The notes below the pieces were generated by a model. That model was not told where the DNA came from. It ran no database searches and saw only the letters and a list, made by a program, of their open reading frames with translations. The position numbers and the translations under genes were made by a program. From NCBI GenBank assembly GCA_900544685.1, contig UQWA01000011.1, positions 1 through 64,000 of the forward strand: a stretch of 64,000 nt of DNA, in the 5' to 3' direction. Of this stretch, positions 16,158 to 25,865 are shown piece after piece (positions within the stretch are counted from its first letter, which is position 1; each line of letters begins with the position of its first letter). The stretch comes from an uncultured Lachnospiraceae bacterium (GTDB lineage Bacteria; Bacillota; Clostridia; Lachnospirales; Lachnospiraceae).

Positions 16158-17432
16158 ATGAATGTATTGAGAAAGAAACTGATGTTGATTTTTGCTGTGC
16201 TGGTATGCGCATTGTGTATACTTCCTAAGGAAAATATACAGGCACAGGATCTGGTGATTGTCCTGGATCCGGGACATGGCGGAGCTGAAGGCGGAGCAAC
16301 CCGTACTCTGGGGGGAAGGACATATCGGGAAGAAATCATTAATATGAAGATTGCGAATTACTGTAAAGCTGAACTGGAGACTTATGCAGGCGTAAAGGTT
16401 TATCTTACCAGAAGCAGTGCGAATCAGAAAAGTCAGGACCGGGAGACCAGACTGAATATTGCAAAGAAAAAGCATGCGGACGCACTGGTAAGTTTTCATA
16501 TTAATGCAACAGGAAGCTATTCACAGACTTCTACTACCGGTGCGTACTGTTGTGTTCCATCTTCCAGAAAATGGCCTGCAAGTAAAAGTACAACTGCACA
16601 GGAAGCGAGAGATCTGGCAAGCAGTATTTTAAAAGAACTGCACAGCCAGACGGGGCTTAAAAATAATGGATTCTGGATTGACGATGAATTGGGAATTCTG
16701 GTATTTGGGCAGAAAAATAATTATAGTGCAGCACAGGCAAAACGATGGAAGATGACAAGGAGTGAGATTAATACCAGAATACCAAGTCTGATTGTAGAAC
16801 ATTGTTTTGTAAATAACCCAAATGACTGCAAGAAACACCTGAAGACAAATGCACAGATCAAAAAGATGGCAGTGGCAGATGCAACAGGTATTGCAAAATA
16901 TTATGGATTGCAGAAAAAAGGATCAGTATCACCTGATTCAAAAGCTGAGACGGAAGACAGCGAAACAAATGAGACAGAATCTACAGTAAAAACTGGAATA
17001 GTTACGGTAAATAACAGTCAGTATATGTATGATACAGACGGAACCGTAATGCGTGGTCTTGTGAAATACAATAAACATTATTATTACGCTGGTCCGGACG
17101 GAAAATTACAGACCGGATGGAAAAATGTTGGTACTAAAAAGTATTATTTTGACAAAAAGACATACGCAGCCAAAACAGGTTTACAGACCATCGGAAAGAA
17201 TAAATTTTTCTTTTCATCGAATGGAGTGATGAGAGTCAAATGGGTGACGATTGATGGAAAGCCTTATTATTTCAGCAAAGTGAATGGTAAGCTTCTGACA
17301 CGCTACTGGTTGAAGTATAATAACAAATGGTATCGTCTGGATCGTAACGGTACTCCATTGGTAGATTGTGAAAGAAAGATTGGTAAAAAATGGTATACCT
17401 TTAATAAAAAGGGTGTATGCACTAACAAATAA
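16158..17432 (+). CDS. Secreted N-acetylmuramoyl-L-alanine amidase with cell-wall-binding repeats
   Basis: A 424-residue exported murein hydrolase. A signal peptide covers about residues 1-30. The Amidase_3 domain has its zinc ligands in LDPGHGG (about 36-42), the Glu of REEIIN near 57, SFHINA near 115 and the catalytic Glu in LIVEHCF near 215. A Thr/Glu/Ser linker (about 257-280) leads to about five aromatic repeats of the choline/glucan-binding type (KYYFDKK, PYYFSK, KWYRLDRNG, KWYTFNKKG). The enzyme would cut the MurNAc-L-Ala bond while the repeats hold it to the wall. There is no spacer before uvrC; its likely terminator lies inside the uvrC coding start. Confidence 0.92.
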   Translation: MNVLRKKLMLIFAVLVCALCILPKENIQAQDLVIVLDPGHGGAEGGATRTLGGRTYREEIINMKIANYCKAELETYAGVKVYLTRSSANQKSQDRETRLNIAKKKHADALVSFHINATGSYSQTSTTGAYCCVPSSRKWPASKSTTAQEARDLASSILKELHSQTGLKNNGFWIDDELGILVFGQKNNYSAAQAKRWKMTRSEINTRIPSLIVEHCFVNNPNDCKKHLKTNAQIKKMAVADATGIAKYYGLQKKGSVSPDSKAETEDSETNETESTVKTGIVTVNNSQYMYDTDGTVMRGLVKYNKHYYYAGPDGKLQTGWKNVGTKKYYFDKKTYAAKTGLQTIGKNKFFFSSNGVMRVKWVTIDGKPYYFSKVNGKLLTRYWLKYNNKWYRLDRNGTPLVDCERKIGKKWYTFNKKGVCTNK

Positions 17433-17450
17433 ATGAATGTGGAGACAGAG

Positions 17451-19292
17451 ATGTTTGATATTCAGGAAGAATTAAAAAAACTCCCGGCTAAGCCGGGAGT
17501 TTATATTATGCATGATGAAAAAGATGCAATTATATATGTGGGGAAGGCAGTCAGCCTGAAAAACCGTGTCCGACAGTATTTTCAGTCCAGCAGGAATAAA
17601 GGACCAAAGATTGAGCAGATGGTGACGCGGATTCACAGGTTTGAATACATTGTTACGGATTCGGAACTGGAAGCACTGGTGCTGGAATGTAATCTGATCA
17701 AAGAACACAGGCCGAAATACAACACTATGCTCAAGGATGACAAGACTTACCCGTATATGAAAGTGACTGTGGGAGAAGAATTTCCGCGTATTCTTTTTTC
17801 CAGAACCATGAAAAAAGATAAGTCACGCTATTTTGGACCATATACCAGTGCGGGAGCAGTGAAAGACACCATAGAATTGTTGAATAAGCTGTTTCATCTG
17901 AGAACCTGCAACCGAATTCTTCCGAGGGATACCGGACTGGACCGACCATGCCTGAATTACCATATTCAGCAGTGCGATGCACCATGTCAGGGTTATATCA
18001 GTCAGGAAGATTACCGGGAACATGTGGAACAGGCGCTGGAATTTCTGAACGGCAATTACCGTCCGGTGATTCAGATCCTGGAAGAAGAGATGCAGGAAGC
18101 ATCAGACCAGCTTGATTTTGAAAAGGCAATTGAGAAAAGAGATTTGCTTACCAGTGTGAAGCAGGTGGCACAAAAGCAGAAGATCACCGCCAGTGACGGA
18201 GAGGACAAGGATGTGATAGCGGTATCTACGGATCGGAAGGAAGCTGTGGTGCAGGTATTTTTTGTAAGAGACGGCAGACTGATTGGACGGGAACATTTTT
18301 ATCTGCAAGTGGCGCCTCATGACAGCAGAAGCACGATTATCAACAGTTTCCTGAAGCAGTTCTATTCAGGAACACCGTTTATTCCAAAGGAAATTATGCT
18401 ACAGGAAGAAATCGAAGATCAGGAGATTCTGGAGCAGTGGCTTACTGCCAGAAGGAATGCAAAAGTACATATTCGGGTACCGAGGAAAGGAACCAAGGAA
18501 AAACTGGTGGAACTGGCAGAGAAAAATGCCCGTATGGTACTGATTCAGGACAGTGAGAAGATTAAACGGGAAGAGAGCCGGACCATCGGAGCTCTGAAAG
18601 AAATCGGTAACTGGCTGGGACTGGAGCACCTGATGCGAGTGGAAGCATTTGATATATCCAATATTAGTGGATTTGAATCGGTAGGTTCTATGATTGTCTA
18701 TGAAAAGGGCAAGCCGAAGCAGAGTGATTACAGGAAGTTCAAGATCAAGACGGTAAAAGGACCGGATGATTATGCCAGCATGGAAGAGGTGCTGCGAAGA
18801 CGCTTTGAACATGGAATGGCAGAACGCCAGGAGGGAAAGGAAGACTATGGCAAATTCAGTCGTTTTCCGGATCTGATTATGATGGACGGTGGAAAGGGGC
18901 AGGTAAATGTGGCACTGCGGGTGTTGGACGAACTCCATATTTCCATTCCGGTCTGCGGTATGGTGAAGGATGATCATCACAGAACCAGGGGACTGTATTA
19001 TAACAACGAAGAGATCCCTATTGATACCAGATCGGAAGGATTCCATCTGATTACCAGAATTCAGGACGAGGCACACCGTTTTGCCATTGAATATCACAGA
19101 TCTTTAAGGGGAAAACAACAGGTACATTCGGTTCTGGATGATATTGAAGGAATCGGAGAAACCAGAAGAAAGGCACTGATGCGCCGCTTTAAGTCACTGG
19201 AAGCAGTACGGGATGCCACACTGGAAGAACTGGAACAGACAGAGTCCATGAACCGTGTGGCGGCACAGAAAGTATATGATTTCTTTCATTGA
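17451..19292 (+). CDS. uvrC: Excinuclease ABC subunit C
   Basis: Makes the 3' and 5' incisions in nucleotide excision repair. It has 613 residues from ATG 17451, chosen because GGAG at 17441-17444 is correctly spaced; an in-frame ATG at 17433 directly abuts the amidase stop and has no site. The GIY-YIG nuclease domain has PGVYIM and IIYVGKA near residues 14-33. A UVR motif (LDFEKAIEKRDLL) is near 210. The UvrC/RNase H-like domain has its Asp residues in EAFDISNISG (about 400) and MMDGGKGQ (about 478). A C-terminal helix-hairpin-helix (IEGIGETRRKALMRRF) completes it. The codons for residues 10-18 form a terminator-like palindrome. Confidence 0.97.
   Translation: MFDIQEELKKLPAKPGVYIMHDEKDAIIYVGKAVSLKNRVRQYFQSSRNKGPKIEQMVTRIHRFEYIVTDSELEALVLECNLIKEHRPKYNTMLKDDKTYPYMKVTVGEEFPRILFSRTMKKDKSRYFGPYTSAGAVKDTIELLNKLFHLRTCNRILPRDTGLDRPCLNYHIQQCDAPCQGYISQEDYREHVEQALEFLNGNYRPVIQILEEEMQEASDQLDFEKAIEKRDLLTSVKQVAQKQKITASDGEDKDVIAVSTDRKEAVVQVFFVRDGRLIGREHFYLQVAPHDSRSTIINSFLKQFYSGTPFIPKEIMLQEEIEDQEILEQWLTARRNAKVHIRVPRKGTKEKLVELAEKNARMVLIQDSEKIKREESRTIGALKEIGNWLGLEHLMRVEAFDISNISGFESVGSMIVYEKGKPKQSDYRKFKIKTVKGPDDYASMEEVLRRRFEHGMAERQEGKEDYGKFSRFPDLIMMDGGKGQVNVALRVLDELHISIPVCGMVKDDHHRTRGLYYNNEEIPIDTRSEGFHLITRIQDEAHRFAIEYHRSLRGKQQVHSVLDDIEGIGETRRKALMRRFKSLEAVRDATLEELEQTESMNRVAAQKVYDFFH
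17478..17502 (+). terminator. Terminator-like palindrome inside the uvrC 5' coding region
   Basis: AAACTCCCGGCT (17478-17489) and AGCCGGGAGTTT (17491-17502) are exact reverse complements around a single A. Folded, this gives a 10-bp stem with a 5-base loop, preceded by an A-run and followed by TTTATATT. It is the only candidate terminator for the amidase gene, which has no intergenic space after it. Confidence 0.65.
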
Positions 19293-19317
19293 TGTTAAAA
19301 AAAGGATGTGTTATACT
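19289..19317 (+). promoter_or_regulatory. Sigma-A-type promoter of hprK
   Basis: TTGATG (19289-19294), which overlaps the uvrC stop codon, 17-bp spacer, TATACT (19312-19317). Confidence 0.75.
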
Positions 19318-19391
19318 GGAACTATCGTGGGACGCGGCAGAAGATGTGCGTCTGAATCTTTAATTTAAGATGAGAAGTGAGGAGAAATCAA

Positions 19392-20327
19392 ATGGCAAGC
19401 TGTATTCCTTTGACTAGAATGGCAGAACAGATGAATCTGAAAAATATGACACCGGAGATCGATATTTCTCAGATAAAAGTACATGTCCCGGATATTAATC
19501 GTCCGGCACTTCAGCTCACAGGATATTTTGATCATTTTGCCTATGAGCGGGTACAGATCGTAGGGTATGTAGAATATACCTATCTGCAGGGTATTTCAAT
19601 GGAACAGAAGTTACCGATCTATGAGAAGTTCGTTTCCTTCAAGATACCATGTATCATTTTTACTTCAAAGACGGAGCCGGATACGGAACTTCTGAATTTG
19701 TGCAACATTTACGGGGTCCCGGTGTTCCATACGGAAAAGGCCACCTCAAATTTCATGGCAGAGATTATCCGCTGGATGAATGAAGAACTGGCACCATGTA
19801 TCTCAATTCACGGCGTACTGGTAGATGTATTTGGTGAAGGCGTATTGATTATGGGAGAGAGTGGTATCGGTAAAAGTGAGGCTGCGCTGGAGCTGATCAA
19901 GAGAGGCCACCGTCTGGTATCGGATGACGTGGTGGAGATCCGTAAGATCAGTGATGTGACCCTGATGGGTACGGCACCGAATATTACCCGGCACTTTATT
20001 GAACTGCGAGGTATCGGTATTATCGATGTTAAGACACTGTACGGTGTGGAGAGTGTAAAAAATAACCAGAGCATTGATATGGTAATCAAGCTGGAGGAAT
20101 GGGATCGGGATAAAGAGTATGACCGACTTGGACTGGAGGAAGAATATACGGAGTTCCTTGGCAACAAGGTCGTATGTCATTCCATACCGATTCGCCCAGG
20201 ACGTAATCTGGCAATTATTGTAGAGACTGCAGCAGTAAACCACAGACAGAAGAAGATGGGATACAATGCAGCACAGGAATTATATAACAGGGTTCAGCAG
20301 AATCTGGTAAAGAGAAGAGAAAATTAA
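19392..20327 (+). CDS. hprK: HPr(Ser) kinase/phosphorylase
   Basis: Phosphorylates and dephosphorylates Ser46 of HPr, the switch for carbon catabolite control in Firmicutes. It has 311 residues. The N-terminal Mur-ligase-like domain is followed by the kinase domain with the P-loop GESGIGKSE near residues 154-162, DDVVEIRK near 178 and the HprK signature IELRGIGIIDV near 200. The C-terminal PIRPGRNLA block follows near 275. The start is ATG 19392 behind AGGAG (19380-19384); the frame is open a few codons further upstream only because the ribosome site itself reads through. It is followed after 23 bp by glucokinase. Confidence 0.97.
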   Translation: MASCIPLTRMAEQMNLKNMTPEIDISQIKVHVPDINRPALQLTGYFDHFAYERVQIVGYVEYTYLQGISMEQKLPIYEKFVSFKIPCIIFTSKTEPDTELLNLCNIYGVPVFHTEKATSNFMAEIIRWMNEELAPCISIHGVLVDVFGEGVLIMGESGIGKSEAALELIKRGHRLVSDDVVEIRKISDVTLMGTAPNITRHFIELRGIGIIDVKTLYGVESVKNNQSIDMVIKLEEWDRDKEYDRLGLEEEYTEFLGNKVVCHSIPIRPGRNLAIIVETAAVNHRQKKMGYNAAQELYNRVQQNLVKRREN

Positions 20328-20350
20328 AAAGTATGGGGGGAACAAACAGA

Positions 20351-21283
20351 ATGAAGAAGTATGTATTTGGGATTGACATCGGAGGAACAACTGTAAAATG
20401 CGGACTTTTTACAGTAAAAGGAGAACTCCTGGAAAAGTGGGAGATTCCTACCAGAACAGAGAATAATGGAGAAGCAATTCTGCCGGATGTGGCAGAGACG
20501 GTTCAGAAGAAGATCAGCGAGAAGAATCTGGACAAGGAAGAAATCGCAGGTATCGGAATTGGTGTGCCGGGACCGGTAAACGATCAGGGAGAAGTACCGG
20601 GAGCAGTAAATCTGCACTGGGGATACGTGAATCTGGCAGGAGATATGGAAAAGATGACAGGTCTTCCGATTAAAGCGGGAAATGATGCCAATGTGGCAGC
20701 CCTTGGTGAGATGTGGAAGGGCGGCGGTGCCGGAAGCGACAGCATCGTTATGGTTACTCTTGGAACCGGCGTAGGCGGCGGTATCATCAATAACGGTAAG
20801 ATTGTGACTGGTGTTCATGGTGCAGGCGGAGAGATCGGACATATCCATGTAACAGATGATGTAGAACGTAACTGTAACTGTGGTAATCGAGGATGTCTGG
20901 AGCAGGTAACCAGTGCAACCGGAATTACCTATCTGGCAAACCGCAGACTTCAGAAGGACGATATGCCATCTGTTTTAAGAAATGGCGAGGTCAATGCCAA
21001 GACGGTATTTGATGCTGTAAAAGCAGGAGATGCACTGGCAATGGAAGTTGCTGAGGAATTTGGAAAATATCTTGGAACAGCACTGGCAAATGTGGCATGT
21101 GTTGCTGACCCGGAGGTATTTGTTATCGGCGGTGGTGTGTCCAAGGCTGGACAGATTGTGATCGATTACATTAAGAAGTATTATATGGCAAACGCATTTA
21201 TGACCTGCAAACAGGCCAGATTTGCCCTGGCAGAGCTGGGAAATGATGCGGGAATCTATGGCGCAGCCAAGATGGTGCTGTAA
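20351..21283 (+). CDS. glcK: ROK-family glucokinase
   Basis: Phosphorylates glucose with ATP in the cytoplasm. The 310-residue ROK protein has the N-terminal phosphate-binding FGIDIGGTTVKCG near residues 5-17, the nucleotide-binding GTGVGGG near 142, GEIGHI near 162 and the zinc-binding CNCGNRGCLE near 177-186. The start is ATG 20351 behind GGGGGGA. Pairing with hprK puts glucose entry and catabolite signalling side by side, as in many Clostridia. It converges on the PBP1 gene, and the two share a bidirectional terminator. Confidence 0.94.
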   Translation: MKKYVFGIDIGGTTVKCGLFTVKGELLEKWEIPTRTENNGEAILPDVAETVQKKISEKNLDKEEIAGIGIGVPGPVNDQGEVPGAVNLHWGYVNLAGDMEKMTGLPIKAGNDANVAALGEMWKGGGAGSDSIVMVTLGTGVGGGIINNGKIVTGVHGAGGEIGHIHVTDDVERNCNCGNRGCLEQVTSATGITYLANRRLQKDDMPSVLRNGEVNAKTVFDAVKAGDALAMEVAEEFGKYLGTALANVACVADPEVFVIGGGVSKAGQIVIDYIKKYYMANAFMTCKQARFALAELGNDAGIYGAAKMVL

Positions 21284-21302
21284 GAAAACAGGATACATAG
21301 AT

Positions 21303-21323
21303 ACAGGAAAAGCCTGTGTTTTT
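21303..21323 (+). terminator. Short terminator after glcK
   Basis: ACAGG (21303-21307) and CCTGT (21313-21317) around an AAAAG loop, followed by GTTTTT. The stem is short and likely weaker than the next hairpin. Confidence 0.5.
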
Positions 21324-21332
21324 CATAAACAG

Positions 21333-21386
21333 AAAAGTCTCATAAATCTTCTGGAATAGAGCCACTAGATTTATGAGACTTTTTTA
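21333..21386. terminator. Bidirectional terminator between glcK and the class A PBP gene
   Basis: AAAAGTCTCATAAATCT (21333-21349) pairs with AGATTTATGAGACTTTT (21367-21383). T-runs flank both sides when read from either strand, which fits convergent genes. Confidence 0.9.
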
Positions 21387-21391
21387 TAAAA

Positions 21392-24103
21392 TCAATAGAT
21401 CCGAATGATGCCGTTGTCGTAGTATTCATCAGATGGGATGTCTTCAAAAGAGGTGGATCCGCCAATATCAATGACGCCATCCTGAGAGTCAGCTTTTTTT
21501 TCTGTTTCACTGCTGTTTTCGGTACTGCCCTCGATCTTGATAGCCGGACCATGTCCGGGACAGGTCTCAGTTGGAGCCGCATAATTGGAGTCATCGGTAG
21601 TTCCGGTACTTCCATCTGGCCGTCGGACATATACTTTGGTTGTGGTGGATGGACAGGTGGAAGAAGCCAGTTTTCCGGTCTGGTTGCAGATTTTTGCGGA
21701 TACATGCACATCACAGGATTCTGTCGGAACAGTACCTTCTTTAAAATATTCTGTCATAACCTGAGATCCGCGTGGGTCATTATCACACAGCCCGGCAACA
21801 GCCAGCTTACCAGATTTTTTACAGATCTGTGCCGTAGTGATGCCTTCTGGCTGTACAAAGTCAGTAACCGGAAGTTCAGAGTGGATTCTTGTCATAATGG
21901 CATTCCACAAAACCTTTGCATAACGGCTGTAGGATACATCACTGTCAGGCAAGGCATCGTTGTTGTCGTAGCCGCCCCAGACACCACAGGTGTAATAAGG
22001 GGTATAACCTTCAAACCAGATATCCTTTGCAGAATCCGTAGTACCGGTTTTGCCTGCAACCGGCATATCGCCCAGGTTAATCATATTATAGGCAGTTCCC
22101 AGAGGATTACGGATCACATCTTCCATAGCCATGGTAAGCAGATAGGAAGTCGCAGCAGAAAATACCTGAGTCTGTTCGCTGGTGTTATCCAGAATGACAT
22201 TGCCGTTACTGTCTTCAATACGGGAATAAAATTTTGGCTTAATATAGTTTCCACTATTTGCAAGGGCAGCATAAGCTGCGGTTAACTCCAGATTGACAAC
22301 TCCGTCGGTAACACCGCCCAGTGCCAGAGGCTGGTAGGCGTCTGTGAGGACATTGCCATTGCTGTCGGTGTCCTGATCGTAGAGGGTGGTGATCCCCAGC
22401 CGTTCCAGATAATCAAGACCTACCTGTGGGGTGAGTTCTGTCAGTACCTTAACGGCAACCACATTCACAGATTTCATCAGAGCCGTGTGGATTGTCTCCA
22501 GACCGCTGTATCCATAATCGCTGTCCCAGTTTTTCAGTTCCGTCCCAGATTCATACTGGTATGGGGCATTGTCATATACAGAAGCCAGAGTCTTGCCACC
22601 GGATTCCAGTGCCGGTGCATAAACTGCAATTGGTTTGAAAGTGGAACCGGGCTGGCGGCGGGTGGAAGTAGCACGGTTCAGCGTCAGGCTGGCTTCTTTG
22701 GATCCACGTCCGCCCACAATAGCTTTAACATAGCCGGTAGACTGGTCAATGACGACAACCGAAGCCTGAGGCTGTGGAACCAGAGAAATGCGTTCTCCCA
22801 GTACTGTATCATTTTCTCCGGTCATGGCAGATTTAAACTGCTCAGCGTAAGAACGGGCGGTATCTTCATCGTAGAACATCATATTAAAAGAACCATCCTG
22901 TTCTTCAAAGTAAGCCTGAACGTCATTGCTTCCATAATGAATGGTTTCGCCGGAAGCTTTCTGGATACTTAGGGCATAATCCAGACCGATCAGTGTCTCG
23001 GCTGGATAGTTGTCTGCATTGGCAAATTCTTCATCACAGATTTGCTGTATAGCAGCATCCTGCACACTGTAAATGCGCAGACCTCCGGAATACAGGGCGT
23101 GGGACGCCTGTGTGCTGGAATAGCCCTTTTCCTTTACCAGATCTTCCAGAATCTGTTCAATCATGGCATCCGTATAATAAGAATAGATACCGTTGTCATC
23201 TGTCTCGGAAGCAGTTTCCTGAATACGAGAGTAAACATCATCGGAAAGAGCTTCCTGATAAGCAGACTCTGAGATGTATCCCTGCTCCAGCATGGCATTC
23301 AGAACTTTTTTTCGGCGTTTTGCGTTGGCGTCCGGATTGGTAATCGGATTATATCCGGTAGGATTCTGGGTAATGCCGGCAATGACGGTACATTCAGACA
23401 GAGTCAGTTCAGACACATCCTTGTTAAAATACCGTTTTGCAGCAGCCTGAACCCCGTAAGTGCCGGCCCCAAGATTGATGGTATTCAGATAATCCCCCAG
23501 AATTTTCTGCTTGGTCTGCTGTTTAGAATAGGTTTTTTCCATATCTTTTTCCAGTTCCATGGCAAGATACTGTTCCTGGAACTTTCGTTTAAAGCTTTCC
23601 ACCAGAGTGGATTCACTGACCCAGTCAGTAAAAACACTGTTTTTCAGTAACTGCTGGGTGATGGTGCTGGCACCTTCGGAAAAGCTGCCGCCGGTGATTC
23701 CCACCACGAAAGCACGCAGGATACCGCGTACATCAATGCCGTTATGTTCATAAAAACGCTCATCTTCGATGGCGACCACTGCATGCTGCAGATCTTCCGG
23801 TACCTGACTGATGGACACCGGGGTACGGTTGGAAGTAGGAGCAGTCAGTTTCTGGAGCTGCTTTCCATTTGCATCATAGATATAGGTAGCCGATTCGGAA
23901 GGTGCTGTGCTCAGATCGGTGATATCCGGAGCACTTTTGATCAGTCCCTGCATGATGCCATAGCCGCCACAGACCAGCCCCACCAGAATGGTCACTGAGA
24001 TCAGAATCAGAAGGCGCTCCAGGGTCATGCCTGCCTTCTGTTCAATCTTTTCTGCGGTCATATTGCGCTTTTTCTTTTGAATATCCTGTCTTCCGTATTT
24101 CAT
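21392..24103 (-). CDS. Class A penicillin-binding protein (PBP1-type, bifunctional)
   Basis: A bifunctional peptidoglycan glycosyltransferase/transpeptidase of 903 residues. A basic cytoplasmic stretch and one span (about residues 30-55) lead to a GT51 domain with EDERFYEHNGIDVRG near 113-127 (catalytic Glu) and a GAS(T)ITQQLLKN block near 147. The transpeptidase domain follows, with STFK near 498, SVN near 549 and KTGTT near 697. The C-terminal 150 residues are acidic and low in complexity. It faces hprK-glcK convergently and yigZ divergently. The start is ATG 24103; a TATACT-type -10 lies at about 24184-24189 on the complementary strand. Confidence 0.95.
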   Translation of the reverse strand: MKYGRQDIQKKKRNMTAEKIEQKAGMTLERLLILISVTILVGLVCGGYGIMQGLIKSAPDITDLSTAPSESATYIYDANGKQLQKLTAPTSNRTPVSISQVPEDLQHAVVAIEDERFYEHNGIDVRGILRAFVVGITGGSFSEGASTITQQLLKNSVFTDWVSESTLVESFKRKFQEQYLAMELEKDMEKTYSKQQTKQKILGDYLNTINLGAGTYGVQAAAKRYFNKDVSELTLSECTVIAGITQNPTGYNPITNPDANAKRRKKVLNAMLEQGYISESAYQEALSDDVYSRIQETASETDDNGIYSYYTDAMIEQILEDLVKEKGYSSTQASHALYSGGLRIYSVQDAAIQQICDEEFANADNYPAETLIGLDYALSIQKASGETIHYGSNDVQAYFEEQDGSFNMMFYDEDTARSYAEQFKSAMTGENDTVLGERISLVPQPQASVVVIDQSTGYVKAIVGGRGSKEASLTLNRATSTRRQPGSTFKPIAVYAPALESGGKTLASVYDNAPYQYESGTELKNWDSDYGYSGLETIHTALMKSVNVVAVKVLTELTPQVGLDYLERLGITTLYDQDTDSNGNVLTDAYQPLALGGVTDGVVNLELTAAYAALANSGNYIKPKFYSRIEDSNGNVILDNTSEQTQVFSAATSYLLTMAMEDVIRNPLGTAYNMINLGDMPVAGKTGTTDSAKDIWFEGYTPYYTCGVWGGYDNNDALPDSDVSYSRYAKVLWNAIMTRIHSELPVTDFVQPEGITTAQICKKSGKLAVAGLCDNDPRGSQVMTEYFKEGTVPTESCDVHVSAKICNQTGKLASSTCPSTTTKVYVRRPDGSTGTTDDSNYAAPTETCPGHGPAIKIEGSTENSSETEKKADSQDGVIDIGGSTSFEDIPSDEYYDNGIIRIY

Positions 24104-24320
24104 ATGGTAAATATCCTGCCTTTGTGTCTTAGATTAAAAATGTCAGTAATGATATCAGACCATTCTTCTGATACTTTACCCACAGTATACCAAAATATGC
24201 AGATAAAAAAAAGAGCCAGAAGGAATCTGGCAAAATCACGACCGGGTCTGTTCCAGAGTGAAAAAATATGATAAAATAACCAGAGCATATAGAAATGAAA
24301 GTAACATTTTAGGAGATTAC

Positions 24321-24965
24321 ATGGGAACAAAGATTGTATATGAAGGCGGAGAAGGGGAACTGATTGAGAAAAAGTCCCGTTTTATTGCTACAGTAAAACC
24401 AGTGGATTCAGAGGATGAGGCACTGGAATTTATTGCAGGATTAAAAAAGAAATACTGGAATGCCACACACAACTGTTTTGCTTTTGTGATAGGAGAGCGG
24501 CAGGAGATACAAAGGTGCAGTGATGACGGAGAACCGCAGGGGACGGCGGGGCGACCGATGCTGGACGTACTTCTGGGAGAAGAAGTACATAATGTGGCAG
24601 TAGTGGTAACCAGATATTTTGGCGGAACGCTTCTGGGAACAGGAGGTCTGGTAAGGGCTTATTCCAGAAGTGTGCAGGAAGGCCTGAAACAAAGCATCAT
24701 CATCGAAAAGACGAAGGGCAGCAGAATTACCATCCAGACAGACTACAATGGCGTGGGGAAACTGCAGTATCTTCTGGGACAGAGAGGAATCCCAATCGTA
24801 GATTCCCAGTATACGGATGTGGTAAAATTGCAGCTTCTTGTGGAAGCGGAAAAGATCACAGAATTAAAAGAAGCAGTGACAGAAGCCACCAGCGGTAAGG
24901 CCGGATGGGAGGAAGAGAAGGATCTGTCTTTTGCATTTATCGAGAAAGAACCGGTGATCTTCTGA
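24321..24965 (+). CDS. yigZ: YigZ/IMPACT family protein (UPF0029)
   Basis: A 214-residue protein of the YigZ/IMPACT family. The N-terminal UPF0029 domain has the signature block VVVTRYFGGTLLGTGGLVRAYS near residues 96-117, preceded by SDDGEPQGTAGRPML near 68-82. A second alpha/beta domain (DUF1949) makes up the rest. Members bind nucleic acid or act in translation-linked stress control; the biochemical role is not settled. The start is ATG 24321, because AGGAG at 24311-24315 is close upstream. The open frame continues back to 24258 without a ribosome site. Confidence 0.9.
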   Translation: MGTKIVYEGGEGELIEKKSRFIATVKPVDSEDEALEFIAGLKKKYWNATHNCFAFVIGERQEIQRCSDDGEPQGTAGRPMLDVLLGEEVHNVAVVVTRYFGGTLLGTGGLVRAYSRSVQEGLKQSIIIEKTKGSRITIQTDYNGVGKLQYLLGQRGIPIVDSQYTDVVKLQLLVEAEKITELKEAVTEATSGKAGWEEEKDLSFAFIEKEPVIF

Positions 24966-24971
24966 CCATGG

Positions 24972-25000
24972 TTGAATTTTTTCAGGGGGTGCAGTATACT
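24972..25000 (+). promoter_or_regulatory. Sigma-A-type promoter of murI
   Basis: TTGAAT (24972-24977), 17-bp spacer, TATACT (24995-25000). Confidence 0.75.
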
Positions 25001-25037
25001 GTAACTACTCTGTAAATCAGAAAGGTGACTATTTAAA

Positions 25038-25853
25038 ATGGAAAAAGATAAACCAATTGGGGTATTTGATTCTGGTATTGGCGGTCTGACTGTGGTGCGG
25101 GAAATTATGAGAAATATTCCAAACGAGCGTATTATTTATTTTGGTGATACGGCAAGACTCCCATATGGAAATAAATCAAAAGAGACCATCATACGGTTTT
25201 CCAGACAGATTGTTCATTTCCTTCAGACTCAGGATGTGAAGGCACTGGTGATAGCCTGTAATACAGCAAGTGCACTGGCACTGGAAGAGATGCAGAAGGA
25301 AGTGGATATTCCGATCATTGGCGTGGTAAAACCGGGAGCCAAGGTTGCGTGTAAGACAACAAAGAATAACCGGATCGGTGTAATTGCCACAAAGGGAACC
25401 ATTGCCAGCGGACTATATACGGATTTTATTCATCAGATCAAGCCCCAGGCAGAGGTGATTGGCAAAGCATGCCCGCTGTTTGTACCACTGGTAGAAGAAG
25501 GCTGGAGAAAGGATCCGGTGACCAGGGAAGTGGCGGCACGTTATTTGGAGGAACTGAAGGATAAAGATATTGATACATTAATTTTGGGATGTACCCATTA
25601 TCCTTTGCTTCGTTCCATGATCGGAGAACTGATGGGTGAAAAGGTGACACTGGTGAATCCAGCATATGAGACAGCGCTTCAGCTTCACGATCTGCTGAAT
25701 GAGCATGGAATTGCCAGTGACAGTGCACCGGAAGGGGAGAATCCGTATGAGTTCTTCGTCAGTGATGCGGCAGAGAGTTTCAGGGATTTTGCCAATGCCA
25801 TTCTGCCGATTGATATTGACAGGGCGAAGAAGATTAACATAGAAGAGTATTAG
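25038..25853 (+). CDS. murI: Glutamate racemase
   Basis: Makes D-glutamate for the MurD step. It has 271 residues, with FDSGIGGLTVVREI near 9-22, the first catalytic Cys in ACNTAS (about 73-78) and the second in LGCTHYPLL (about 182-190), each with its partner Asp/His residues nearby. A near-consensus promoter lies upstream, and AAGGTG precedes the ATG. It begins a run of closely spaced genes through pyrD, so cell-wall and pyrimidine genes may share a transcript. Confidence 0.96.
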   Translation: MEKDKPIGVFDSGIGGLTVVREIMRNIPNERIIYFGDTARLPYGNKSKETIIRFSRQIVHFLQTQDVKALVIACNTASALALEEMQKEVDIPIIGVVKPGAKVACKTTKNNRIGVIATKGTIASGLYTDFIHQIKPQAEVIGKACPLFVPLVEEGWRKDPVTREVAARYLEELKDKDIDTLILGCTHYPLLRSMIGELMGEKVTLVNPAYETALQLHDLLNEHGIASDSAPEGENPYEFFVSDAAESFRDFANAILPIDIDRAKKINIEEY

Positions 25854-25865
25854 GAAGGAAGTAAC

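Noticed and set aside
16158..17432. Amidase C-terminal repeats as a glucosyltransferase or toxin repeat domain
   Set aside because: The repeats are the common short aromatic wall-binding type, and the catalytic part is clearly Amidase_3.
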